Below, piece after piece: positions 44,501 through 51,682 of a stretch of 64,000 nucleotides of DNA. The notes beneath the pieces were generated by a model. It was not told the DNA's origin and ran no database searches. It saw only the letters and a list, made by a program, of their open reading frames with translations. Each line of letters begins with the position of its first letter. Within the stretch, counting starts at the first letter, position 1. Source of the DNA: HyVt-477 sp965224605 (lineage in GTDB: Bacteria; Pseudomonadota; Gammaproteobacteria; Thiotrichales; Thiotrichaceae); NCBI GenBank assembly GCA_965224605.1, contig CBDCZP010000012.1, forward strand, positions 186,001-250,000, read 5' to 3'. Position numbers and translations under genes: made by a program.

Positions 44501-45007
44501 GTTATTCAAGAACTTTTCAAACAAGATAGAAAAGAAGAAGGTGCTAGACAAAATGGAAACCATGGTAATGGCTTGCACTAAACCGTTGCCTTCAGCTAAA
44601 TGCTTTTCACCGACTATTTCCCGTATAAACCCATACTTGGCTGGAGAATACATTGCACTTTGGATCGCCAGCAAAAAAGTTAATGCAAAGCTCATCCAGA
44701 ACCAGCCTTGATAGTAGCTCATGGTAATCATCAAAGTGATTAGCAGTGCTGCCCAGGCACTAATTCGCATGACTTTGTTTTTTGGAAATTTATCCGAGAC
44801 ATAGCCAGAGGGTGTAAAGAGCAAAATAAAAGGAAGCAGGATCAATGCATTAACAATAGCGGTGAGGATGATCTGATCACTGCCGTCATACGTCTTGAAG
44901 ACCGTATTTTGAATAATGATCTTATGGCCTAAATCGACAAAAGCATTGAGGAAAAGAACACTAAGGAAGACGGCAAAGCCGGTTATTTTAAAAAGGCTAT
45001 GTTGCAT
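41549..45007 (-). CDS. Lysophospholipid transporter / acyltransferase / acyl-ACP synthetase fusion
   Basis: This 1152-residue inner-membrane protein joins three activities for lysophospholipid repair. Residues about 1-420 are an LplT-like MFS flippase; about 430-610 a PlsC-type acyltransferase with GNHISWVDW (near 452) and FPEGTISRTG; about 640-1152 an AMP-forming acyl-ACP/CoA synthetase with LFSSGSEGAPKGIELTH (near 797), GYGATETSP and YKTGDKGHLNEDGF. In E. coli these are LplT and Aas; here they are one chain. The reaction would flip lysophospholipid inward and reacylate it. All catalytic motifs are intact. Confidence 0.93.
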   Translation of the reverse strand: MQHSLFKITGFAVFLSVLFLNAFVDLGHKIIIQNTVFKTYDGSDQIILTAIVNALILLPFILLFTPSGYVSDKFPKNKVMRISAWAALLITLMITMSYYQGWFWMSFALTFLLAIQSAMYSPAKYGFIREIVGEKHLAEGNGLVQAITMVSILSSTFFFSILFEKFLNNIEITDKDQLLQLIAPLGWMLVALTLAELFFAYRLPQKSDTNESMLYDWKKYRTGKTQREILSVVKNNRFIWLSIIGLSVFWAVAQVILAAYPAYAKEHLGIQRVDLLQGLLACTGIGIMIGSLWAGRVSRNHIESGLIPVGAVGIAVSITLVTVFDSNIMQAANFLFLGIMGGFFIVPLNAYMQYHANGNELGRVIAAYNFIHNGVMLVFLAFTAFLAYHGLNSTNLFLLLTLVVVVGAIYTITMLPQSLLRFVISRLFRARYNIHVIGFENIPASGGVLLLGNHISWVDWALVQIAAPRSIHFVIERGYYERWYLKWFLKMFGVVPISSGNSKSSIKTISDLLKDGKAVCLFPEGTISRTGQLSTFKRGYEKAIEDTGALIIPFYLHGLWGSRFSRSSGFLKENRQSGFKRDIIVAFGETLPEDTEVDTLKRRVFDLAVTSWQSYTEDLPPIPVQWLQVAKRMGFRMASTDVVGEPLSNHKFITAVFRFSKIIGKLSPEQNVGLLLPTATGGAITNMAVLTLGKTVVNLNYTASQDAMRAAVKQAGIQTIYTSTRFIKKLKDRGIDIEETFSDTQMYYLEELKEGISKASMLATLLMVMALPTRLLQAMYIKHIDMQSTATILFSSGSEGAPKGIELTHQNLAANSRQVADTLNTRENDVLMSILPTFHAFGLLASTLMPLSEGIPIVCHPDPTDVVNIAKGIAKYEGTVTFGTSTFFRLYIRNRRVHPLMLKSLRLIVAGAEKLNPDIREAFKIKFGKTILEGYGATETSPVASVNVPDELDTSYWKVQQGNLPGSVGLPVPGTSFRIVDPVIMEELPTGEDGLILISGPQVMKGYLDAPEKTAAAITEMDGQRWYKTGDKGHLNEDGFLIIVDRYSRFAKLGGEMVSLTAVEEQVRKALDDPELECIAVNTPDAKKGEKVTLLFASEAAEITGKEIKQKLLAINTNALMIPADYIQVEAIPKLGSGKTDFGTAKKLVLGS

Positions 45008-45166
45008 AGAGTGGTAGGCTCACTTCCATAAAAATGACTTAATCAAGTTTCATTAAGGATGAAGTTATAGTCAAGCTATAGTATAGAAGTATAGGAAATT
45101 TAATTTAAGACATTTGCTATAAGCGATAAATAATAAACACAATCAATAAAACATTATGCAAAGCCT

Positions 45167-45406
45167 ATGAAAAGCGAAAATCCCACTTATATTTTTTCAC
45201 ATACTACCCTACTGGAAGCACTAGAAGAATGGGAACTAGAACAAGTTAAACACTTTCCTCAGCAAGCTGAAAGAATTCAGATTACAGTGCTTGCCATGCA
45301 ACACTTTTTACGTTCTAAACAGATAAAAAAACACAAGATGTTAATGAGCGGCGAACCCGCTAATTTCATCCTTAAAAAACCAGTTAGTTTGAAGAAAAAG
45401 TTATAA
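45167..45406 (+). CDS. Small unrecognised protein, partly duplicated downstream
   Basis: This 79-residue protein has a charged helical N-terminal half (LLEALEEWELEQVKHFPQQA) and a basic end (ILKKPVSLKKKL). There is no signal peptide or membrane helix and I do not recognise a family. The last 92 bases, including the stop, are repeated almost exactly at 45538-45629, which supports this being a defined unit. The first Met lies 4 bases after AAAGCCT, a weak ribosome site. Its function is unknown. Confidence 0.55.
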   Translation: MKSENPTYIFSHTTLLEALEEWELEQVKHFPQQAERIQITVLAMQHFLRSKQIKKHKMLMSGEPANFILKKPVSLKKKL

Positions 45407-45445
45407 TGCTTAGCTAGCATCCTGAAAGACCAAACATATACAATT

Positions 45446-45529
45446 TGTAGGTCGGATAAGCGCTAGCGCAATCCGACAAAAGCATTAAATACAGTATCTT
45501 GCCGGATGGCGTTCCTTATCCGACCTACA
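45446..45529. repeat. GTAGGTCGGATAAGCG palindromic element, copy B
   Basis: This is the same 84-bp element as 13709-13792: TGTAGGTCGGATAAGCGCTA at the left, CCTTATCCGACCTACA at the right and the inner ATCCGACAAA...GCCGGATGG. The outer arms pair perfectly over 14 bases. It lies between the two copies of a duplicated 92-bp gene end. Confidence 0.9.
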
Positions 45530-45537
45530 AGCAACAA

Positions 45538-45629
45538 CTAAACAGATAAAAAAACACAAGATGTTAATGAGCGGCGAACCCGTCAATTTCATCATTAAAA
45601 AACCAGTTAGTTGGAAGAAAAAGTTATAA
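45538..45629 (+). repeat. Duplicated 3' end of the small upstream gene
   Basis: These 92 bases match 45315-45406 with only about four differences and keep the stop codon. No start codon or ribosome site precedes this copy, so it is a gene fragment. The GTAGGTCGG element sits in the 131 bases between the two copies. Confidence 0.88.
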
Positions 45630-45651
45630 AAATTGTGATGTTAACGGAATT

Positions 45652-45686
45652 ATAGCCTGTGTTGCGCTGATAAGTGAAACAGGGCA
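45652..45686. repeat. TAGCCTGTGTTG repeat, divergent copy
   Basis: ATAGCCTGTGTTGCGCTGAT followed by AAGTGAAACAGGG resembles the hairpins at 20792 and 17294. CCTGTGTT and AAACAGG still pair. It lies just beyond the end of lpxC. Confidence 0.5.
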
Positions 45687-45716
45687 ATTGAATGAGATTG
45701 AAAACCTACAGCATGA

Positions 45717-46583
45717 TTACCGACGGTCGTAACTCTCTTTATTCTCAAAGATTCCACGTAGCAATTCATGATTCAAGCGGTGCGCTGTACTAAAAGCTGT
45801 AATTTTGCCGTGAATATGACCGCCTGATAACATCAAATCTCCTACTAAATCCAAAACCCGATGACGAATATATTCATCTGGCATACGTAGACCACCTTTG
45901 TTAATGGCTTTATCTCCCACAATAACGACCGCGCTTTTAGTGTTCGCACCAAGACAAATAGGATCTTTCTGAAAGCGCGACAATTGTGCCAGTAAACCAT
46001 TTTTTAAACGCCCGAAAGTTCTTGCGGCCGCCATTTCTTGCTTGAATAATTCAGGAGTAACCACGCCGTTCCAGTTCAGACGGCCAATCTTGGCAAGGGA
46101 TATTGTGATATCAATCGACAGGGTGTCAGCAGGTTCAATACGAATAAAACGATTATCCTCTCTAAACTCAATAGCCTGTGTAACCTCATACACAGCACGC
46201 GGTTGACTTTGCTGAACAATACCTACCGCGTCAATCTTCTTAATAAAAGATTGAGCACTACCATCCAGCACAGGAATCTCATCGCCTTCAACTTCAACAA
46301 CCACATTGTCGATACCACACGCATAAAAAGCTGCCATAAGATGTTCGATAGTGCGCACATGAAGACCATTGTCAGCAACGATACAGGTACACAAGGGCAG
46401 GGGTTTGGTGTTGCGCCAACTAGCGAGAATATCAGTATGTTTCCCTTGTTTACCCATCCTGCGAAAGATAATGCCGGTGTTCTCGGCAGCAGGTAACAAG
46501 GTGATGGTATGTCGGCCTGCGGTGTGCAGCCCTGGGCCATTAAAGCTTATAGAATCAGCGAGTGTTCCTTGGTGCTTGGACAT
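45717..46583 (-). CDS. lpxC: UDP-3-O-acyl-N-acetylglucosamine deacetylase
   Basis: LpxC removes the acetyl group from UDP-3-O-acyl-GlcNAc, the committed step of lipid A synthesis. The 288-residue product has the zinc and catalytic motifs: VRTIEHLMAAFYACG, IPVLDGSAQSFI, RHRVLDLVGDLMLSGG and the late basic His in TAHRLNHELLRG. It is slightly shorter than the usual 300-305. The ATG at 46583 gives MSKHQGTLADSISFNGPGL; a TTG four codons earlier abuts a tiny upstream frame. It is not beside ftsZ, where the standard copy normally sits, and it diverges from kpsD, so it may be a second copy. Confidence 0.92.
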   Translation of the reverse strand: MSKHQGTLADSISFNGPGLHTAGRHTITLLPAAENTGIIFRRMGKQGKHTDILASWRNTKPLPLCTCIVADNGLHVRTIEHLMAAFYACGIDNVVVEVEGDEIPVLDGSAQSFIKKIDAVGIVQQSQPRAVYEVTQAIEFREDNRFIRIEPADTLSIDITISLAKIGRLNWNGVVTPELFKQEMAAARTFGRLKNGLLAQLSRFQKDPICLGANTKSAVVIVGDKAINKGGLRMPDEYIRHRVLDLVGDLMLSGGHIHGKITAFSTAHRLNHELLRGIFENKESYDRR

Positions 46584-46596
46584 AGGAATTAGCAAC

Positions 46597-46680
46597 CTAT
46601 CGAGATTGCTCTAAAAGAGTGTGAATATCCCATAGGAGTTCATTTAGCTCTGGATAGTTCTGGCGATTGATTGTTTCCAT
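46597..46680 (-). pseudogene. 27-codon frame before lpxC, likely truncated gene start
   Basis: The minus strand reads METINRQNYPELNELLWDIH then TLLEQSR and stops one base before the alternative TTG start of lpxC. The beginning has the look of a conserved N-terminus of a small unclassified gammaproteobacterial protein, so this may be what is left of a longer gene, or a leader frame coupled to lpxC. The evidence is limited to the wording of the frame. Confidence 0.3.
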
Positions 46681-46863
46681 TGCATACTCTCGGTTACTGA
46701 ATCGAAGCAGGACTTAATATCAATTATAACTGGTTTTATAGCGATATCCTAAAGTGGGTCTTGATTGTCACTTGGCTACTCAAGGAAGATGAAAGAGATA
46801 TAATGTACAAAAAGCAGATCATTCGTTAGTATGCATAGCTAGATCAGTCGCTCTTCGGACTCA

Positions 46864-48495
46864 ATGAATAATTATCTGGAAAATATGAAATTAATCCCCC
46901 TTGTGTTGACGCTAAGCCTTATTAGTATCTTTTCAGTTCCGTTGTTAAATGCAGCAGAAAACCCCAACACCAAAGTCTTTGATGAAGGTTTGCCCGTAGC
47001 TAACCCAATAAACGCCAATGTTCTACCCTATGGCGCGAACCTGTTTAAGGGCAAGTTTCAAGCACAGCGAGATGATGGATTGAATCCTGATTATGTGATT
47101 GCACCCGGCGATAAAATAAAGATGCATATATGGGGCTTAATGCAAGCGAATGAAGTGGTTACTGTTGATGCCGCTGGCAAAATGTATGTGCCTGAAATAG
47201 GTGCTGTCAAAGTAGCAGGTGTTCGTGCTAGAGATTTGTTAGGTGTTGTTAAAGGCAAAATAAGCACAGTCTACGATGATGGTATTGATGTCTACGTCAG
47301 CATACTCACAGCAACACCCGTCAGTGTCTTTGTCACAGGGCCAGTCAATAAACCTGGGCAATATTCCGGTTTGCCAACAGATAGCGTACTGGCTTACCTT
47401 TCACAAGCGGGTGGTATCAACCATAAACGCGGTAGCTTTCGCAAAATTCGTATTATGCGTGGCAATAGATCTGTCGCTCAGGCTGATTTGTATCAATTCT
47501 TGCGTTATGGAAAGTTACCCCGCTTCAATTTCAAGGATGGCGATACTATTTTGGTAGAACCACAAGGTGCAACGGTTACCGTACAAGGCGATGCCAGAAA
47601 TCCAGCTAGATTTGAATTCAGAAGCAAAACGTCGAATGGACAGGAGCTGATCAAATATGCTCGTCCCAATGAAAGTGTAACCAATGTAGCTGTGTCGGGC
47701 ACTCGCAACAACCAGCCTTGGTCTGTCTATCAACCCAAACAGCGTTTTAAAGGTACAAGACTTCATGACGGTGATATCGTCCGTTTTATCAGTGATGCAC
47801 AAGCCAAAGACATAGACATCACCATAGAAGGAAGCCATCTGGGTAACTCTTATTACGCGGTCAAGAAAGGCTCAAGACTACAAGAGCTACTAGACTATGT
47901 GGCAGTAGACCCTAAAGATGCAGATATTAAAAATATCTACATTAAGCGTAAGAAAATCGCCATACAACAACGTAAAAATTTAGAAAAAGCTCTACATAGA
48001 CTAGAAAGGACGGTACTTACAGCACCGGCGCAATCAGATGGAGAAGCCAGCATCAGAGCTAAAGAAGCCAGCTTGGTACTGCAATTTATTAAAAATGCCA
48101 GACGCGTAAAACCCGAAGGTAAAATCGTCGTCAGCGACGGTAAAAAAGTCAGTAATATCAGGTTGGAAGATGGCGATGTTATTGTTATTCCACAGCAAAG
48201 CGATGTAGTCACTATAGACGGCGAAGTACAAATCCCACAGGCTGTAGTCTATGCCAGCAACGCCAATGTCCTTGACTATATAGCCAATGCGGGCGGCTTT
48301 ACTGATCGTGCCGACCATGAGCGTATCGTGCTAGTCAGACCCAACGGTCAAGTGAAAATAGGTGGAAACCTCAAAGTAAAAGCAGGGGATCAAGTACTGG
48401 TCTTCCCGAAAGTTGATACCAAAAACTTGCAAACTATCAAAGACTGGACGCAAGTTATTTATCAGATAGCTCTGGGGGCAACAGTTTTTAACTGA
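46864..48495 (+). CDS. kpsD: KpsD-type capsule polysaccharide export protein
   Basis: This 543-residue exported protein of the polysaccharide export (OPX) family would help carry capsule across the periplasm and outer membrane. It follows E. coli KpsD in order: signal peptide (to LLNAA), LNPDYVIAPGDKIKMHIWG at about 77-95, VFVTGPVNKPGQYSG, several SLBB domains (PVSVFVTG; TVTVQGDARNPARFEF; VVTIDGEVQIPQAV) and the C-terminal TIKDWTQVIYQIALGATVF. A Met seven codons in is an alternative start. A TATAAT lies at 46799. It opens the capsule locus and suggests a group-2, ABC-dependent pathway. Confidence 0.9.
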   Translation: MNNYLENMKLIPLVLTLSLISIFSVPLLNAAENPNTKVFDEGLPVANPINANVLPYGANLFKGKFQAQRDDGLNPDYVIAPGDKIKMHIWGLMQANEVVTVDAAGKMYVPEIGAVKVAGVRARDLLGVVKGKISTVYDDGIDVYVSILTATPVSVFVTGPVNKPGQYSGLPTDSVLAYLSQAGGINHKRGSFRKIRIMRGNRSVAQADLYQFLRYGKLPRFNFKDGDTILVEPQGATVTVQGDARNPARFEFRSKTSNGQELIKYARPNESVTNVAVSGTRNNQPWSVYQPKQRFKGTRLHDGDIVRFISDAQAKDIDITIEGSHLGNSYYAVKKGSRLQELLDYVAVDPKDADIKNIYIKRKKIAIQQRKNLEKALHRLERTVLTAPAQSDGEASIRAKEASLVLQFIKNARRVKPEGKIVVSDGKKVSNIRLEDGDVIVIPQQSDVVTIDGEVQIPQAVVYASNANVLDYIANAGGFTDRADHERIVLVRPNGQVKIGGNLKVKAGDQVLVFPKVDTKNLQTIKDWTQVIYQIALGATVFN

Positions 48496-48559
48496 TTGAA
48501 AAATCAATCAAGCTATATTTTTTCTAGACAATAACAGGATTTAGGTAATTACATTCGTT

Positions 48560-51500
48560 ATGGACTCTTCTTTGAAACAAGGAAATAGGGCATTACAAAA
48601 AGGAGATTACGTTGCCGCTATTCAGTGTTACCTAGAGATACTGCAAAAGCGACCAGAGCTTGCCAGAATTCACACTGGCAATATTGAATTAGCGAGCTTG
48701 AAATACAAGCACAGCAGAATGAACGATAATAAACAATCACTTGCTGTTTGTGGCTGGAACTTATCAAAAAAAGGATCACAACGAATCCTGACATTATCTA
48801 AAAATTACAACAGTACCAATGGAATAGATGTTGAGATAATAAATGCTAGCACTGTAGAAACGAGCAACAAAAATATAGAATACCCTTTTCCTGATCGATT
48901 ATTCTATGTCAAAGAGAATAATAGTTTTATTGAAAAAACCCTAGAGTTTGTAGTAAAAACTCCCTATGACATAGTGCATCTCTATAAACCATGTATGCCT
49001 AATATATTTTTGGGAATCATTTACAAACTTGTTTGGGGTTCTAGGGTTGTGTTGGATATAGACGAGGAAGAACTTAGGTGCAGCAATGCTGACAGCCCAA
49101 TTCAGCTACATAATTATATTTTTGAAAACAATGCTTCACCGTCAACAAACAATCTGTTTAGTAAAGTTTGGACACAAGTTGCAGTTAGCTTGGCAACAGA
49201 ATTCGATGCTGTAACCGTTGCCGATTCTAATCTTATGATCCAATATGGTGGAATTCTAGTTAAGAAAACAGCAAGAAATCTTCCCTATCTACAAAAAAAC
49301 TATACATCATCGGGGATAACTCAAAGCCTTAGGTTCTTATTATCTTCACTTAATGAATGTGAACAACTTAAAAAATTAGATGTTTATTCAACCGATGAGT
49401 ATTATGACGGTATTACACGAACAACGATTTATTCTGAGCAAAAAAAAATGATTAAAGAAAATTATCATGCTTTAAAATCTAAATTGCGTTCTAAGTTGGA
49501 TAAATATATAGCTAAACCTCCATTAATTCTGCAGCAAAAGAAACAGCCAGTAGTACCCCCGATAGATATTAATAAACTCACCCTGTGCAAAGATAAACCA
49601 CTACTAAAACTGGGCGGTCAAGTACTAGGCTTTATTAACAATACAGATCACAACCCGCTTAGTACATTACTAGCAAACACCCCTGGCTTGCAGTCGTTGT
49701 TGGTATTTAGACAACTGCATGTCTCCGACTTTAACTCATCTTTAAGCAAGGATATTGAATTACAATCATCAATAGCAACAGCGCCTTGTTCAGAGCATGA
49801 GCTGGCATCTATTGATTACCCCTGCAATAGCAGTTTTACTCCCTTCAGCCAATCTGACTTTATGCTTTCGGATATTTGGTTTTCGAATGACTTCAAGCTT
49901 AAGGTACGTATAGAAAGAGAAGACTCAGTACAAGCAGCCGTCTGTGTAATGAGATGTTACCAATTTAACCAACGGCAGAATGCACTACACATCTGCTCTG
50001 AGTCACAGGTGGAGCAGGATGGGATTACGTTCCTGGATATCGATCTCATCAACCCTTACTATCCACTATTATTTATATCGACCTCGGAACAAGGCGAGCT
50101 ATTCGGGATAACATTTTTACCCTTCCCATCCCTCTGTCGTGGCGGTATGCATTTTGGTGAATTATCATCAGTAGGACAGCGCCCAGAATACTTGGCGAAT
50201 CTGAAGTATATTTCAAATTTTTTAGTTTCAGAATTGATAGGTAGTAAAGACAATAAAAGCAAAGTAAAACAAACCTTTGCTATCTCACGTCTGACAATAG
50301 ATTTACGAGGGGCAATGGGGTCAGAGAAAATATTCTCATCGCCAGTAAAAGACTGGCTTGTCAATATAATGAAAATTTCAGCTCAACCTCATGACACAGG
50401 AGTTGAACTTGATGAGACCCAAACATATCTTGCATCCGCTCTCACAGAGAAAACAACATTTAAAGAACGTCAATCGGAAGAAGCACTAACATTAACGATA
50501 GCGGCTAATTCACTCCCAACCGTCAGTGCATTAGTCACCAAAAAACGGATAATTGATGGGGGTAAGACTCAACAAAATGGTTCGTATATCGTTGCTGATT
50601 TTGTAACAGGTGCGCCAAAATCTATAATAACAATGCCTTCGAAGGGTGATGACTTGTTAGTGTTACAATCAAAGCACCATCCTTTAAGTTATCCAACTAT
50701 TCGTAGAGAGAGTTTAGTAGATAACGCCAGTACTGTAGAACTACAACCACAACCACCGTTAGCAGTGAGTTTCCCATTAGCGGAGAAAAACAATGAAGCC
50801 TCTTTATTACAGCCCACAGCACCAGACTATTCTGAACCACTGCTACAAGTTAGCTTAAGTGATGAAGAGAAGAATGAACTTAGTCTTTCCGTATTGCTAT
50901 GTCTTGAAAAGCCAGTAGATAAAACATATGGTTTTTTTCAATCTCTTAGCCATCAAACGATCGCATCTGTTGTTCATTTGGTTGTTGTAGTAACACAATG
51001 GAACAACGATGAGCTAAAAGAGCTCGAAGCTGCATTAAATCAATTGTTTGAAAATCGCTATAGCGTGATAAACAGCTCTGCTGTGAATCGAAGTACACAA
51101 CTGAATCTGGCTGCAAAAGAAGCAAAAGGCTCACATTACTTGATTGTGGATGAAACGGCTTTACTTCATGACCCACGAACGCTGGAAACACTTTACCTGG
51201 TTGCATCTAAGGGTGACGACAAAGAAGAGATCGCCAGTGTTGCTTGTGTACTTTTACGAGAAATCAGTCTCAAAAAAGGTAGCGAAGTCCGGTTTCATTC
51301 GGGTGGTATTTACATCAGCCATTTGTCCTTTCAAAGCACTCCTAATGTGGTATTTAACGAGCCTTACACACTCACAGCTTTTCCCCATGCAACTTACCCC
51401 GTCATTGCGAATTCATTTCGTCTAATACTGGTGAATGCAAAAGCCTGGAACAAAGTAGGGGGGCTGGATACTGAACACCTTCTTGAGCACCGCTATGACC

Positions 51501-51682
51501 TTGATTTCTGCCTACAGACATTTAATCAAGGTTATAAGCACTTATGTACCTCACTAGTCACCGCATCAAGTTTGTCTGATGGTCGCATTGATGAATACCT
51601 TGATAGTTATGGGCTTGATTTTATGAAGCCAGAAAACTGGCAAAAAGTAATTTCCTCCGTAGCTAATATTAAAGAATGTTAG
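48560..51682 (+). CDS. Large multidomain glycosyltransferase-like protein
   Basis: This 1040-residue cytosolic protein starts with a TPR-like pair of helices (LKQGNRALQKGDYVAAIQCY). Residues about 60-270 look like the N-terminal half of a GT-B glycosyltransferase (YDIVHLYKPCMPNIFLGIIY; VVLDIDEEEL). The middle (350-610) is unassigned and beta-rich, and a linker of low complexity follows (650-790). The C-terminus (about 795-1030) resembles a GT2 domain, but the usual DxD is replaced (YLIVDETALLHDP) while the later VGGLDTEHLLEHRYDLDF is kept. It overlaps the next gene by seven bases. The specific sugar is unknown. Confidence 0.7.
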   Translation: MDSSLKQGNRALQKGDYVAAIQCYLEILQKRPELARIHTGNIELASLKYKHSRMNDNKQSLAVCGWNLSKKGSQRILTLSKNYNSTNGIDVEIINASTVETSNKNIEYPFPDRLFYVKENNSFIEKTLEFVVKTPYDIVHLYKPCMPNIFLGIIYKLVWGSRVVLDIDEEELRCSNADSPIQLHNYIFENNASPSTNNLFSKVWTQVAVSLATEFDAVTVADSNLMIQYGGILVKKTARNLPYLQKNYTSSGITQSLRFLLSSLNECEQLKKLDVYSTDEYYDGITRTTIYSEQKKMIKENYHALKSKLRSKLDKYIAKPPLILQQKKQPVVPPIDINKLTLCKDKPLLKLGGQVLGFINNTDHNPLSTLLANTPGLQSLLVFRQLHVSDFNSSLSKDIELQSSIATAPCSEHELASIDYPCNSSFTPFSQSDFMLSDIWFSNDFKLKVRIEREDSVQAAVCVMRCYQFNQRQNALHICSESQVEQDGITFLDIDLINPYYPLLFISTSEQGELFGITFLPFPSLCRGGMHFGELSSVGQRPEYLANLKYISNFLVSELIGSKDNKSKVKQTFAISRLTIDLRGAMGSEKIFSSPVKDWLVNIMKISAQPHDTGVELDETQTYLASALTEKTTFKERQSEEALTLTIAANSLPTVSALVTKKRIIDGGKTQQNGSYIVADFVTGAPKSIITMPSKGDDLLVLQSKHHPLSYPTIRRESLVDNASTVELQPQPPLAVSFPLAEKNNEASLLQPTAPDYSEPLLQVSLSDEEKNELSLSVLLCLEKPVDKTYGFFQSLSHQTIASVVHLVVVVTQWNNDELKELEAALNQLFENRYSVINSSAVNRSTQLNLAAKEAKGSHYLIVDETALLHDPRTLETLYLVASKGDDKEEIASVACVLLREISLKKGSEVRFHSGGIYISHLSFQSTPNVVFNEPYTLTAFPHATYPVIANSFRLILVNAKAWNKVGGLDTEHLLEHRYDLDFCLQTFNQGYKHLCTSLVTASSLSDGRIDEYLDSYGLDFMKPENWQKVISSVANIKEC

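Noticed and set aside
46799..46804. TATAAT as the promoter of kpsD
   Set aside because: The -10 match is perfect, but the best -35 (TTGGCT at 46772) is 21 bases away, too far for a standard sigma-70 promoter. It is mentioned only in the kpsD note.
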